NCBI GenBank assembly: GCA_036562185.1
Contig: DATCKN010000040.1
Span: forward strand, 1 to 64,000
Origin: Thermoclostridium sp036562185
Lineage (GTDB): Bacteria; Bacillota; Clostridia; DSM-8532
Length of the DNA: 64,000 nucleotides
Direction of reading: 5' to 3'
Positions within the stretch are counted from its first letter, which is position 1. Each line of letters opens with the position of its first letter. The translations under genes were made by a program, and so were the position numbers. Under the pieces are notes generated by a model, which worked only from the letters and a program-made list of their open reading frames with translations, was not told the origin of the DNA and made no database searches. Positions 34,056 through 43,807 of this stretch are shown here, one piece after another.

Positions 34056-34895
34056 CTAGCCCTTTATACCTGTGGATGCAATTCCTTCGACAAAATATTT
34101 CTGCAGGCTCAGAAATACTACTATAACCGGGATAAGTGACATTACTGATCCAGCCATTATCAGCCCATACTCGGATGAATACTGGTTTATAAACATTTTC
34201 AGCCCGAGCTGTATTGTTTTCTTTTCCTGTGATTTTAAGTAGATCAACGGCCCCAGATAGTCATTCCATGTACTGACGAAAGTAAAGATTGTTAATGTCG
34301 CTATAGCCGGCTTGGAAAGAGGAAGCATGATTTTCGCGTATATACCGTATTCAGTCATCCCATCAATTCTTGCCGCTTCGCATAGCGAGTCGGGAATACT
34401 TAAATAAAACTGTCTCATCAGGAATACACCAAAAGCCGAAAATGCCTGTAGGCAAATAATTGCCAGCAGTCTGTCGTTAAGCCCGAAACTTCTCATCATA
34501 AGAAACTGCGGAACCATATATACCTGCCACGGCATTGCAATTGTGGCTATATACGCAAAAAACAGCTTGTTTTTGTACTTGAAATCAAGTTTTGCAAAAG
34601 CGTAAGCTGCAAAACTACTGGTCAAAATCTGAAGGCATGTTACAACTATGGTTAAAAATACGGTATTCTGAACAAATTTAAAAAACGGCACCTTTGTCCA
34701 GATATCAGCATAATTCTGCCATCTTGGCTTCTTTGGAATCCACACGAACGGATTCATGTTAAATACTTCCCTATCCAGTTTAACAGATGAAGAGAGCATC
34801 CATAGGAACGGCAGTATCATAATTGCAGCCATAATTATAAGGATCAGATACAGTATGCTTTTTTTAAGTGTTTTCATAGCCCTGATTGATTTCAT
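34056..34895 (-). CDS. Carbohydrate ABC transporter permease, MalG class, locus E
   Basis: A 279-residue permease ending VEGIASTGIKG. The EAA loop is EAARIDGMTEYGIYAKI. The ATG follows AAGGAGTAT. It starts 21 bases after malF-E and is the last gene of SBP-malF-malG. No strong terminator is visible behind it. Confidence 0.94.
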   Translation of the reverse strand: MKSIRAMKTLKKSILYLILIIMAAIMILPFLWMLSSSVKLDREVFNMNPFVWIPKKPRWQNYADIWTKVPFFKFVQNTVFLTIVVTCLQILTSSFAAYAFAKLDFKYKNKLFFAYIATIAMPWQVYMVPQFLMMRSFGLNDRLLAIICLQAFSAFGVFLMRQFYLSIPDSLCEAARIDGMTEYGIYAKIMLPLSKPAIATLTIFTFVSTWNDYLGPLIYLKSQEKKTIQLGLKMFINQYSSEYGLIMAGSVMSLIPVIVVFLSLQKYFVEGIASTGIKG

Positions 34896-34916
34896 ATTTA
34901 ATACTCCTTAACCGTT

Positions 34917-35846
34917 TTATTCGTTCGCATATCTGGATTGTCCCTTAAACTGAATAAGAGTAACCGTAAGGACCAGAACGAAAAGAACCATTGCAACAGC
35001 GCTGGAATAACCAAGTTTCCAAAAGTTAAAGGCATTCTGGTAGATGTAATATACCAGTACCATGGATGATACCGATAAAGTGTTTGTGCTGCCACCTGCC
35101 AGCATGACGGCAATGTCGTATATTTTGAAACAGTTTATTGTCAGCATGACTGATACTAAAAATGTTGTGGGCTTTAAGCCAGGCAACGTTATATAGCGAA
35201 ACCTCTGCCATGTGTTTGCTCCGTCAATGGTACCGGCCTCATACAGTTCACGGGGAATGGTTTGCAATCCGGCCAGGAACATAACCATGTAATATCCCAT
35301 AAACCTCCATACGCTGAACAATATTAGCATTACCAGCGCTAAACTGCCGGTAAACCAGTTTGGCAGCTTTTCCTTCGGCACTTTGAACACATAGTAAAGT
35401 ATTGCATTTACAGGCCCCTTGGAAGAATGAAAAACCATTGTCCACACAGAGGTTACTGCAACCAGTGAAGCTACATAAGGGAAAAAGCCCAGTGTCCTGA
35501 AAAAAGCACGGCCTTTTATCTGCTGATTCAATATAACAGCCAATGCCAATGAAGTGGCAAGGGTCAGCGGCACTGTTCCGATACTGTAAATTATTGTATT
35601 TTTTAATGACGCAATAAAGAATTTGTCTTTAACAAGTGCTTTAAAATTCTCCAGCCCGACAAACTTTACAGGGTTATTCCCATCCCACTCCAGGAAAGCA
35701 AGCATAAACGCGAAGGTGATGGGCACCAGCGTAAAAACAGCAAATCCTATAAAGTTCGGGGCTATAAAGGAATATGCAATCAGGTTTTTCTTTAAGTTGC
35801 GCCTTTTTCGCGATTTCTGCAATGAATCCGTGCTTCCTGCACTCAT
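34917..35846 (-). CDS. Sugar ABC transporter permease, MalF class, locus E
   Basis: A 309-residue permease with a Lys/Arg-rich N-terminus (KSRKRRNLKKN) before the first membrane helix. The EAA loop is EAGTIDGANTWQRFRYI, where the usual Ala is replaced by Gly. The ATG follows CAGGGGGAG. It lies after SBP-E and a stem-loop, and before malG-E. Confidence 0.94.
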   Translation of the reverse strand: MSAGSTDSLQKSRKRRNLKKNLIAYSFIAPNFIGFAVFTLVPITFAFMLAFLEWDGNNPVKFVGLENFKALVKDKFFIASLKNTIIYSIGTVPLTLATSLALAVILNQQIKGRAFFRTLGFFPYVASLVAVTSVWTMVFHSSKGPVNAILYYVFKVPKEKLPNWFTGSLALVMLILFSVWRFMGYYMVMFLAGLQTIPRELYEAGTIDGANTWQRFRYITLPGLKPTTFLVSVMLTINCFKIYDIAVMLAGGSTNTLSVSSMVLVYYIYQNAFNFWKLGYSSAVAMVLFVLVLTVTLIQFKGQSRYANE

Positions 35847-35879
35847 TTACAATTCTCCCCCTGTAACCGATTTTACAGA

Positions 35880-35905
35880 TAAAGCCGGCTATAACACCGG
35901 CTCTA
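35880..35905 (-). other. Intercistronic stem-loop after SBP-E
   Basis: TAAAGCCGG / CCGGCTCTA, nine base pairs with an 8-base loop. One pair is a G-U on the minus-strand RNA, the strand of transcription. It lies between SBP-E and malF-E. Confidence 0.6.
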
Positions 35906-35947
35906 TCCGTTGTACCAAAAAACTTCATGTTATTATCCGGCATCTAC

Positions 35948-37282
35948 CTAATTCTTCAGTTTTGCAACTTCTGCATTCATTGCGGCAATACCGTCCTTTA
36001 CTGAAATTTCGCCACTCATTATCATTTTATGGTATGTATCAAGAATGGCATTTATTTCAGAAACATTAGGTGCATAAGGAACTTCAAGATACAGGTTTGA
36101 AACTTCAAGTGCTTCTTTGCTTTGCTCGTCTTTCGGGAAACCATCGAGGCCGGCTATAATTGTTTTAACTTCTTCGGTTGATATTGCAGGGAAGTTTCCT
36201 GTCCTTGCCATAACAGCAGCACCTTCAGGTCCGCTTACCCATTTGATGAACTCAAAAGCTTCCTGTTTATTGTCTGAAACGGAGGTTATTGAAAGGCCAG
36301 TAATCGTTCCAAGGGTGGAACCCGGTTCAACGCCTTCAGCATGAGGATATTTTACAATACCCCAGTTGCCGCATAGCTCGGGATCGTAATCGCCCTTCTC
36401 AAGGCCGCTTATTAATGTGGCTATAAACCAAGAACCCATGTTAAGCATAGCTATGTTGCCATTTGTAAAAGCCGCTGAATAGTGCAATCCTTCGGTGCTG
36501 ACATCGGTATAAGACATTGCAACGCCATCCTTCATCTGATTCAGCACCATGTTGTAGTATGGCTCAAAGAAAGAATAGTCTGAGTCAAGTATTGAATGTT
36601 TGCCGTCAAGAATGCCAAACAACTGAACGGCGCTTCTCCATGTATGATAATGAGCGCCATAAACTTCAGAACCGAATGTTGTATCGGTTACTTTCCTGGC
36701 AAGCATATCATACTCCTCAAATGTCATGTCATTCGTGGGGTATTCCACACCGGCACGATCAAAAATGTCCTTGTTATAGAAAATAACCCAGAAATCACTT
36801 CTGAAAGGCAGTTCATACAATTTCCCATCAACTGTTACCTGGTCGGTTATACCGCCATACCTGGACAGATCTATTCCTGCCGCTTTAATATAGTCGTCCA
36901 GCGGTTCCAGAGTATTTTTCTGGACCAGTGTTGCATAGCCGGGAACGTCTTTAATTGTTACCACGTCGAATTCACTGCCGCTTCCCGACAGCTCTGCCGC
37001 GAGGACAGTCATATAGTCTGTTGAACCTAAATCTGTATACTCAATTGTTACATTTGGTTTGACTTTTTTATACTCTTCAATCAGTTTGCCCCAGTACGGA
37101 GTGGATTCATAGTCCCAAAGTGCCCATTTTAATGTGACTTTCTCTTCAGGTGTTTGGGAACCTCCGCCGGACGGTGCAGTTGTGGGAGTTGTCGTTCCTG
37201 AACCTGTGTTGGTTGAACAACCAACGAGCATTGTGACCAATAAGCTTAAACAGAGAAGAAGAACCATAACTTTTCTTTTCAT
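35948..37282 (-). CDS. Sugar ABC transporter solute-binding lipoprotein, locus E
   Basis: A 444-residue group 1 sugar-binding lipoprotein. The signal peptide has lipobox LVGC (Cys at about 22), followed by a Thr/Ser/Gly linker. The mature domain begins TLKWALWDYESTPYWGKLIE and carries VAINAE-type C-terminal helices typical of MalE/UgpB-like proteins. The ATG follows AAGGAGG. It is divergent from the YesMN two-component genes across 296 bases that hold two long inverted repeats, so YesMN presumably controls it. Confidence 0.94.
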   Translation of the reverse strand: MKRKVMVLLLCLSLLVTMLVGCSTNTGSGTTTPTTAPSGGGSQTPEEKVTLKWALWDYESTPYWGKLIEEYKKVKPNVTIEYTDLGSTDYMTVLAAELSGSGSEFDVVTIKDVPGYATLVQKNTLEPLDDYIKAAGIDLSRYGGITDQVTVDGKLYELPFRSDFWVIFYNKDIFDRAGVEYPTNDMTFEEYDMLARKVTDTTFGSEVYGAHYHTWRSAVQLFGILDGKHSILDSDYSFFEPYYNMVLNQMKDGVAMSYTDVSTEGLHYSAAFTNGNIAMLNMGSWFIATLISGLEKGDYDPELCGNWGIVKYPHAEGVEPGSTLGTITGLSITSVSDNKQEAFEFIKWVSGPEGAAVMARTGNFPAISTEEVKTIIAGLDGFPKDEQSKEALEVSNLYLEVPYAPNVSEINAILDTYHKMIMSGEISVKDGIAAMNAEVAKLKN

Positions 37283-37310
37283 ACTATAATCCTCCTTATT
37301 TAATTATATG

Positions 37311-37363
37311 AATTGTATATACTGAGATCCAAATCATGATGTTTAATTCAAATATATACAATT
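37311..37363. promoter_or_regulatory. Inverted repeat at the importer E promoter
   Basis: AATTGTATATA (37311-37321) and TATATACAATT (37353-37363) are 11-base perfect arms separated by 31 bases. The right arm overlaps the candidate -35 of the SBP-E promoter. It is a candidate YesN-type activator site. Confidence 0.45.
37333..37361 (-). promoter_or_regulatory. Candidate promoter of importer E
   Basis: On the minus strand: TTGTAT, 17-base spacer, CATGAT, about 50 bases upstream of the SBP-E start. The -10 matches only four of six positions, consistent with activator dependence. Confidence 0.4.
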
Positions 37364-37449
37364 TGCAGGCTTAATTGAATGGCATATCTTATAATTTTCA
37401 TTCCTTATTCCATTATATTTGAATGCTTTTATGAACCCGGATAATAAAC

Positions 37450-37477
37450 TTGTAATATTTTAAGATAAAGATATAAT
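37450..37477 (+). promoter_or_regulatory. Candidate promoter of yesMN-type operon
   Basis: TTGTAA, 16-base spacer, TATAAT, 101 bases before the sensor kinase start. Confidence 0.55.
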
Positions 37478-37486
37478 ATATTACAA
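37450..37486. promoter_or_regulatory. Inverted repeat overlapping the yesMN promoter
   Basis: TTGTAATAT (37450-37458) and ATATTACAA (37478-37486) are nine-base perfect arms. The left arm coincides with the -35 and the right arm touches the -10. It shares the TTGTA...TACAA pattern with the repeat at 37311, suggesting one protein binds both. Confidence 0.45.
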
Positions 37487-37578
37487 TTTTATAGAATTTT
37501 AAATTTTTGTGTTATAATAATTTAAAATAATTGATTTGGTCCCGGTATATTCCAATGGGGGTTTTGAGGGTTTAATAA

Positions 37579-39390
37579 ATGAAACCGCTAACTAAAACCA
37601 TTAAAGGTAAAATAATTATATCAACTCTTTTGTTTTCATTTATTTTATCATTCTTTATTGCGGGTATCAGTTATAAAGTGTATCATGACTATCTTAGAAA
37701 TAACCTCATACAGTCATCAGAGCTCGGTTTGCAGGTTATTGCGGATACTATCAACAGTGAACTTAAAAACATCTTTTCTCTTGCGGAATGGTGCCAGGCC
37801 AACAATACCATCGGCGAATTCTCATTATACGGGTCTAAAACAGCAAAGCAGAAGATAACTGTTTATGAATACCTGAACCAGCAATATAATACAAATGATT
37901 CCTCTGAATATATCCAGAGAGTCATATTGGCAAGCAACCAGAAGGAATTCGTTCAGATTGTTCTGATACCCCACGCGAGCGTAACCGATGTTTTCGACGT
38001 TGTTGGAAACCTGGATTATTTTGAGAATGCTTTAAAGAGCAGGCCTTATACCTTCGACATGGGATTTGTGTATGATCCTTTTAAAATCAGGAACAAACCC
38101 GTCATTCTTCCTCTTATCCGCCCGATATACAGCCTCTACGATTCTACCATTACCGGATGGGTTTTTATCTCGATATCGCCAAGCCTGTTTTCCGATGCCA
38201 TAGACAAGTATCATCACAGTGACGGGGAATCGATATATATTACCCTGTCAAAAAACACTTATTTATATCAGGACGGCACCTTCGTGCCAATAGATTTCAG
38301 GCCTGAGTTTCTCACCGAAAATGACAATAAAGATATTGCCACTCTTTATAATGATACTCTGTTGAATACCGGATACGAGAAAAGTTCATTTTACGTTACA
38401 CGCCCGCTTAATACGGCAGGCTGTTATATAACCCAGGAAGTCAATATCAATGAACTTGTTTCACAGACAAAATTTTATGTAGGCATCCTGATTGTAATAT
38501 GTTTAATCATTGTCCTGGCAGGGTTCTTAATGTCACTGCTGCTAAACAAAATAGTAAACAAGCCGGTAATAAAATTAAAGGCTACCATGGCTAAAATTGC
38601 AAGCGGTGATTTCTCCAGGGACTATTCAATTGAATGGGACAATGAATTTGGGGAAATAGGAAAAGGGATCAACAAACTGTCCGAAAGCATCAATAATTTA
38701 ATGCACAGCAGGCTTGAAATGGAGAAGCAAAAAAGGGATTATGAGTACCAGATGCTGCAAAGCCAGATTAACCCGCATTTTCTTTACAATACACTTATGT
38801 CGATAAAATGGATGGCAAATGTTCAAAACGCTCCGGGCATTGGTGAAATGGCAACAGCCCTGTCAAGGCTTTTGAGGGATATTTCAAAGGAAAAAAGGCA
38901 GTTAGTTCCTCTTTCAGAGGAATTGAGCTTATTAATGGATTATTACACAATTATGAAGTACCGTTATGGCGGGACAATCACCATTGATGTCAGAATTGAC
39001 AATGAAGAACTCCTTAATTGCGGCATTCTGAGGTTTACGCTGCAGCCAATTGTTGAAAATGCCATCTTTCACGGAATTGAACCGAAAGGTTCCACAGGGA
39101 CTATTATCATTCATATTTTCAAAAATGATCCGGGTGATCTGCAGATTGATATTACAGATGACGGCGTCGGCATGGATGAAGAAATGATAAAATCGTTGTT
39201 ATCCGATAAAGAAGGAAATAAATCAAGTTTCTTTAAAAAAATCGGGATTGCAAATGTACATAACAGGATTCAACTGGAGTTTGGCGAAAAATATGGATTA
39301 TCCATTAAAAGCAAAACAGGCAGTTTCACAACCGTAACCATCGTCCTTCCCGCCAAACCCTGCCCGCCTGAGTCAAACACCGGTATTTAA
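37579..39390 (+). CDS. Sensor histidine kinase, YesM type, locus E
   Basis: A 603-residue membrane kinase. Helix 1 is near residues 11-31, then an extracellular Cache-like sensor (about 35-290), helix 2 (FYVGILIVICLIIVLAGFL) near 300, a HAMP linker (about 320-375), a His-kinase domain with QSQINPHFLYNTLMS and phosphoacceptor His400, and a C-terminal HATPase with VENAIFHGIEPKG (N box) and DDGVGMD (G box). This is the Bacillus YesM/LytS-like class that works with AraC-type response regulators. The ATG follows GAGGG. The partner regulator starts 65 bases downstream. It presumably senses a sugar or its binding protein outside the cell. Confidence 0.94.
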   Translation: MKPLTKTIKGKIIISTLLFSFILSFFIAGISYKVYHDYLRNNLIQSSELGLQVIADTINSELKNIFSLAEWCQANNTIGEFSLYGSKTAKQKITVYEYLNQQYNTNDSSEYIQRVILASNQKEFVQIVLIPHASVTDVFDVVGNLDYFENALKSRPYTFDMGFVYDPFKIRNKPVILPLIRPIYSLYDSTITGWVFISISPSLFSDAIDKYHHSDGESIYITLSKNTYLYQDGTFVPIDFRPEFLTENDNKDIATLYNDTLLNTGYEKSSFYVTRPLNTAGCYITQEVNINELVSQTKFYVGILIVICLIIVLAGFLMSLLLNKIVNKPVIKLKATMAKIASGDFSRDYSIEWDNEFGEIGKGINKLSESINNLMHSRLEMEKQKRDYEYQMLQSQINPHFLYNTLMSIKWMANVQNAPGIGEMATALSRLLRDISKEKRQLVPLSEELSLLMDYYTIMKYRYGGTITIDVRIDNEELLNCGILRFTLQPIVENAIFHGIEPKGSTGTIIIHIFKNDPGDLQIDITDDGVGMDEEMIKSLLSDKEGNKSSFFKKIGIANVHNRIQLEFGEKYGLSIKSKTGSFTTVTIVLPAKPCPPESNTGI

Positions 39391-39455
39391 CTTTTTGACA
39401 ATTGCGTTTTTTTACAGAACATTTTAAAATTAATCAGAAAGGACTAATTCTGACA

Positions 39456-41069
39456 ATGATTCGTTTATTAATTGTCGATGATGAACCACTGGTACAAATA
39501 GGGATAAAGTCCATGCTGGACAGGTCGGGTCTTGGCATTGAAATATGCGGGTCAGCACCTAACGGAATGGAAGCTCTGAAATTAATAGAAAAATATTCAC
39601 CGCAAATTGTTATAACCGATATTAAAATGCCCATAATGGACGGCCTTGAACTAATGAAGAAATGCCAGCAATTATACGGACGACTGCCCCTGTTTATTGT
39701 GCTTACAAGCTATGAGGAATTCCACCTGGCAAAAGAGGCATTAACACTGCATGCAATAGATTACCTGGTGAAAATTGAATTAACCGAAGAAAGCCTTAAG
39801 GCAAGCATTCTCGCTGCCATGGACATTTTGGACGAAATTATGCGAAGTTCGCAATACCAGGTTCAGTCAGTTCCGGTTGAAACTTTGCTTTTCCACGAAC
39901 GATTTTTTATTATGCTGCTGAACAACCTGTTCGAAAACGAGGAACAGTTTCGCCTTCAGGCACAGATTCTTTCGCTGGATTTTAATGCAGCAGGTTACAT
40001 GGCTTCATACATGGAAATAATCAACCCCAAAGCCGATACCATGGACACAAAACAACAGCTTGGTTTCTTTTCAAGTACGCTGCAAATGATAAAAACATTA
40101 CTGCCTAAATATATAAGATGCTATATTACGGCATTGGACATCCGGCATTTTTCAATTATCTTTCTTATTTCTGAAGATAAACTGCCGGATCACATCGGGG
40201 TAATCCGCAATTCGGTCAGCAATACGGCTATAATGCTTAAAAATTACTATGGTGCATCAATACATGGCTCTGTTGGACGGCTGGTGGAAAACCCGCTGGA
40301 CATTTCTGCCTCGTTCCAGGATTCCAGGCAAATATTCAACATGTCATCACCGGATTCGCCATTGTGCTTTTTTGATGAGCATGACGTTAAAAAGCCGGTA
40401 AAAAACATATTCAATATTTCGATATTTAAAGATGACATAGTTTCAGCATATGAAGAATACGATCCTTACCGTCTGAAAAATGTTTTTTCTTCGATCCAGG
40501 AATTGTTCATGGAAAACCCGTCGTATTTCCTTCAGGCCCTGGATGCCGCAAGCAATATTCTTTACCTTTCAATTTCCCTTATTCCGAACGGGGAAGAGAT
40601 AGTTTCAAATATTTTTAAGGATAACCCGCAAAACTACAGGTGCCTTTTTACACTGAACACCACCGAGCAAATCCTGCAGTGGCTTAATACTCTGTTTGAC
40701 GGCTTGTGCTCATATTTTATGTCAAAAAAGAAGGATTATAAGAATCGCATTGTATACAATGCCAAGCAATATATCAAAAACAATTATAAGAAGAAGTTAA
40801 CCCTTAACGGGGTGGCTGCGGCTCTTGGCATCAGCCCCAATTACCTGAGCCTTTTGTTTAAAAAATATTCTGATTGCGGTTTTATTGATTATGTAAACCA
40901 AGTAAAAATCCAGGAAGCAAAAAAAATTATGTCCGAAAGTGACATGAAAATATATGAAATAGCCAGCGAGCTTGGTTTTGAAAATGCTTTTTATTTCAGC
41001 AAAGTATTCAAAAAAGTGGAAGGCTTATCACCCACCGAATATAAAAGAAGGCAAGAGGGCAATTCTTAA
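39456..41069 (+). CDS. AraC-type response regulator, YesN type, locus E
   Basis: A 537-residue response regulator. The N-terminal receiver (about 1-120) begins MIRLLIVDDEP, with phosphorylation site Asp55 in ITDIKMPIMDG. A middle region of about 300 residues with no clear catalytic motif follows, and the C-terminal double AraC helix-turn-helix (about 435-535) contains LGISPNYLSLLFKKYSDCGF and YEIASELGFENAFYFSKVFK. The start at 39456 is chosen because the receiver begins there and AGAAAGGA lies upstream; the open frame extends 54 bases further. With the kinase it should activate importer E. Confidence 0.93.
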   Translation: MIRLLIVDDEPLVQIGIKSMLDRSGLGIEICGSAPNGMEALKLIEKYSPQIVITDIKMPIMDGLELMKKCQQLYGRLPLFIVLTSYEEFHLAKEALTLHAIDYLVKIELTEESLKASILAAMDILDEIMRSSQYQVQSVPVETLLFHERFFIMLLNNLFENEEQFRLQAQILSLDFNAAGYMASYMEIINPKADTMDTKQQLGFFSSTLQMIKTLLPKYIRCYITALDIRHFSIIFLISEDKLPDHIGVIRNSVSNTAIMLKNYYGASIHGSVGRLVENPLDISASFQDSRQIFNMSSPDSPLCFFDEHDVKKPVKNIFNISIFKDDIVSAYEEYDPYRLKNVFSSIQELFMENPSYFLQALDAASNILYLSISLIPNGEEIVSNIFKDNPQNYRCLFTLNTTEQILQWLNTLFDGLCSYFMSKKKDYKNRIVYNAKQYIKNNYKKKLTLNGVAAALGISPNYLSLLFKKYSDCGFIDYVNQVKIQEAKKIMSESDMKIYEIASELGFENAFYFSKVFKKVEGLSPTEYKRRQEGNS

Positions 41070-41156
41070 ATAAAGCAAGCACCTTGTCATGAGAAGCCAT
41101 GTAATTGGTTGCCGGTTCTTTTACTTCATGATAAAAAGATCAAAAAAGCCTTACCC

Positions 41157-41186
41157 TTGCGTCTTTCCCATGTCCCGTGATAGAAT
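41157..41186 (+). promoter_or_regulatory. Candidate promoter of the PHP-domain gene
   Basis: TTGCGT, 18-base spacer, TAGAAT, 48 bases before the ATG at 41234. Confidence 0.4.
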
Positions 41187-41233
41187 TACAGTCGAAAGTG
41201 AACATAATATTGCATTGCAGAGGAGATTTTTCT

Positions 41234-41914
41234 ATGCAAATATACAGATATGATTTACATACCCACACTTCGGAAGCAAGCAAATGTGGTCTGGTATCTT
41301 CAAAGGAGCTTGTACATTTCTACAAAAGGATAGGATATACCGGTATTTGCATAACCGATCACTTTTTTAACGGGAATACCGCCGTGCCAAAAGATCTTCC
41401 CTGGGATATCAGAGTTGAACTTCTTTGCAGAGGTTTTGAAAATGCTTATGAAGAAGGGAAAAAAATAGATTTGGATGTGTTTTTTGGCTGGGAATATACT
41501 TACGGGGGTTCGGATTTCCTGACATTCGGGCTTGATAAGGAATGGCTTTTGAATCATCCCGATATTTTAAGCCTTCGTTTACATGAATACTGCGACCTTG
41601 TACATGCTGAAGGTGGTTTTATTGTGCACGCCCATCCTTTTCGTGAGGCTTCATACATAGCCATGTTCAGGCTGTTGCCCCGCAGAGTGGATGCCGTTGA
41701 AACCATAAATGCTTGTAATACCGATTTTGAAAATCAATGCGCCGATAAATATGCAGACATGTTTGAACTGATTAAGGTTGCCGGCTCGGACACCCATTCC
41801 GACAAGCCGGGCAAAGTATCGGGCATTCAGCTTAACCGACGCGTTAAAGATATAAATGACCTTCTTAATGCCATTAAAAACAAAAATACCGACATTTTCA
41901 CAATGACTTTATAA
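41234..41914 (+). CDS. PHP-domain metal-dependent phosphoesterase
   Basis: A 226-residue PHP (polymerase and histidinol phosphatase) protein with the metal-binding set YDLHTHT (His9, His11), ITDH, VHAHPFRE and SDTHSDK in the usual order. Such stand-alone PHP proteins hydrolyse phosphate esters, from histidinol phosphate to nucleotides or oligoribonucleotides, in the cytoplasm. The start at 41234 follows AGAGGAGA; the open frame continues 57 bases upstream without a site. It lies just after YesMN on the same strand but has its own candidate promoter. The substrate is unknown. Confidence 0.88.
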   Translation: MQIYRYDLHTHTSEASKCGLVSSKELVHFYKRIGYTGICITDHFFNGNTAVPKDLPWDIRVELLCRGFENAYEEGKKIDLDVFFGWEYTYGGSDFLTFGLDKEWLLNHPDILSLRLHEYCDLVHAEGGFIVHAHPFREASYIAMFRLLPRRVDAVETINACNTDFENQCADKYADMFELIKVAGSDTHSDKPGKVSGIQLNRRVKDINDLLNAIKNKNTDIFTMTL

Positions 41915-41922
41915 GCCGGAAA

Positions 41923-41951
41923 GGGGAACGGTACTTTTTATATCGTTCCCC
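41923..41951. terminator. Hairpin between convergent PHP gene and importer F
   Basis: GGGGAACG / CGTTCCCC stem, extendable by three inner pairs. On the minus strand it is followed by TTTCC. It is probably a shared bidirectional terminator, six bases beyond the malG-F stop. Confidence 0.55.
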
Positions 41952-41956
41952 TGATT

Positions 41957-42847
41957 TCAGGTTTTGATACCGGTAAGAACTATACCTTCAACAAAGCTTT
42001 TCTGACCTATCAGATAAATAATAATTCCGGGAGCTATGACCATGCACGTTGCCGCCATTGCCAGATTCCACTTTGTACCAAAGGAACCGGTAAAATTAGT
42101 TAAGGCAATAGCAAAGGTAATTTTATTCATATCATTTATATAAATCAACTGTTGCAACAGATCATTCCAAAGCTGAATGAATAACATCAAAATTACAACT
42201 GTAATGGCAGGCTTTATATTTGGAACAAGAATGGACCAAAGTATACACATACGTGATGCTCCATCTATCTCAGCCGACTCGTCAATCTCTTTTGGTACTG
42301 TAGTCATGAACTGACGAATCAGGTAAATGTTAAAAAAACCGCCACCTGTAAGAAATGGAAGAATAAGCGGCCAATACGTGCCTCCAAGACCTACTATCTT
42401 TGTCCAAAAAATATAAAGAGGGATTAATGTAACCATTCCTGGAAGAAGGATTGTTCCAACACAAAGAGTAAAAATAAGTTTCTTGCCTTTAAATCTTAAC
42501 CTGGCAAACGCGTAACCACAAAAAATAGCGGTTATAGTCCCGAAAGTCACTGCAGGAATAATTATTGTAAATGTATTTTTAAAATATGTCCAATATTTAA
42601 AGGTTTCAAGGGTTTTTGAATAATTCGATACCATCCACTCATAGGGTATGAAAGAAGGTGGGTAGGAATACAGTACACCGTTACTCATAAGGGAAGATCG
42701 TATTATCCACCACAGGGGAAGCAGTACGGCAGCTGCAAAAATAACAACAAATACAAATGCTATCCCGTTCACAATCTTCTCTCTTCGCTGTTTGCTCTTA
42801 AAAAACGAACTTTTAATAGTATATGTATTGTTTACTGACCCTTCCAT
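41957..42847 (-). CDS. Carbohydrate ABC transporter permease, MalG class, locus F
   Basis: A 296-residue permease with a longer N-terminal cytoplasmic tail than its paralogues (about 30 residues). The EAA loop is ESAEIDGASRMCILWSI and the C-terminus is VEGIVLTGIKT. The ATG follows GGGAGGAAAA. It starts two bases after malF-F, a tight translational coupling. It is the last gene of the GH127-SBP-malF-malG operon, so the importer probably brings in arabinofuranosyl oligosaccharides. Confidence 0.94.
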   Translation of the reverse strand: MEGSVNNTYTIKSSFFKSKQRREKIVNGIAFVFVVIFAAAVLLPLWWIIRSSLMSNGVLYSYPPSFIPYEWMVSNYSKTLETFKYWTYFKNTFTIIIPAVTFGTITAIFCGYAFARLRFKGKKLIFTLCVGTILLPGMVTLIPLYIFWTKIVGLGGTYWPLILPFLTGGGFFNIYLIRQFMTTVPKEIDESAEIDGASRMCILWSILVPNIKPAITVVILMLFIQLWNDLLQQLIYINDMNKITFAIALTNFTGSFGTKWNLAMAATCMVIAPGIIIYLIGQKSFVEGIVLTGIKT

Positions 42848-42849
42848 AA

Positions 42850-43785
42850 TTATTTTCCTCCCTCTTCCTCATAAAACAGCCAGTATTTTGATGTCGCAAA
42901 CAATATTGCGGTAAATATTCCGACCAACACAAAGAATATAGCAGCATATGCGGCCGCATATCCAATTTTATATTTGGTAAATGCATACCTGTAAATAAGA
43001 TATGACATAAACATTGAGGCGTTCTGAGGTCCACCGTTTGTTATTGCTAAAGCCGGTGTAACCACCTGAAGGTTAATGATTAATGCCATAAGCAGGTTAT
43101 AAAATATTATTGGTGACATATAGGGTATGGTAATATACCAGAATCTTTGCCATGAATTAGCTCCGTCAATTTCGGCAGCTTCCTGATATACACCCGGAAC
43201 ATTTTGAAGTCCTGCAAGGAAAATTACAATCAAATTGCCGGCACACCACACTGCAATAAGCGCCAATGAAGGCAATACGTTCTTTGGGCTTTCCAGATAT
43301 TTAACCGGAGGCAGGCCAAGCATTCTGTTAATATGATTAAACAAACCGTAATTCAACTCGTATAACCATCGCCATGTAGTATACACTCCAATTGCAGGCA
43401 GCATATAAGGTACAAAGAAAATTGAACGCCATAACGGACGTGCAGGAATATTCATATTAAGTAATATTGCAATAAACAACGAGTATATCATGGAACCTAT
43501 AACTGCCAGAAATGCGTATACAAGAGTAGCTTTTAAAGAATCGGTAAAGTAGATATCAATTGTAAACATCTCTTTATAATTATCAAAACCAATGAATTCA
43601 GGGGAAGTCATTCCATTCCATTTGAACAAACTTAATACAAAAGCCGACAAGGTTGGTATATAACTAATCATCGAAAGCCCCAGAAAAGCCGGTATCAAAC
43701 ATAAATACGCTGTAATTGCTTCTTTTCTGCTATTTGTTAAAAAAGGTTTATGTCTTCCAGACTTGATTTGACCTCCATTATTCAT
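42850..43785 (-). CDS. Sugar ABC transporter permease, MalF class, locus F
   Basis: A 311-residue permease with EAA loop EAAEIDGANSWQRFWYI. I place the start at the ATG at 43785, which has AAAAGGAG upstream; a GTG 45 bases earlier has no binding site and would fall within the intercistronic stem-loop. It forms the channel with malG-F. Confidence 0.93.
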   Translation of the reverse strand: MNNGGQIKSGRHKPFLTNSRKEAITAYLCLIPAFLGLSMISYIPTLSAFVLSLFKWNGMTSPEFIGFDNYKEMFTIDIYFTDSLKATLVYAFLAVIGSMIYSLFIAILLNMNIPARPLWRSIFFVPYMLPAIGVYTTWRWLYELNYGLFNHINRMLGLPPVKYLESPKNVLPSLALIAVWCAGNLIVIFLAGLQNVPGVYQEAAEIDGANSWQRFWYITIPYMSPIIFYNLLMALIINLQVVTPALAITNGGPQNASMFMSYLIYRYAFTKYKIGYAAAYAAIFFVLVGIFTAILFATSKYWLFYEEEGGK

Positions 43786-43807
43786 GCCAAGAACTCCTTT
43801 TATATCC

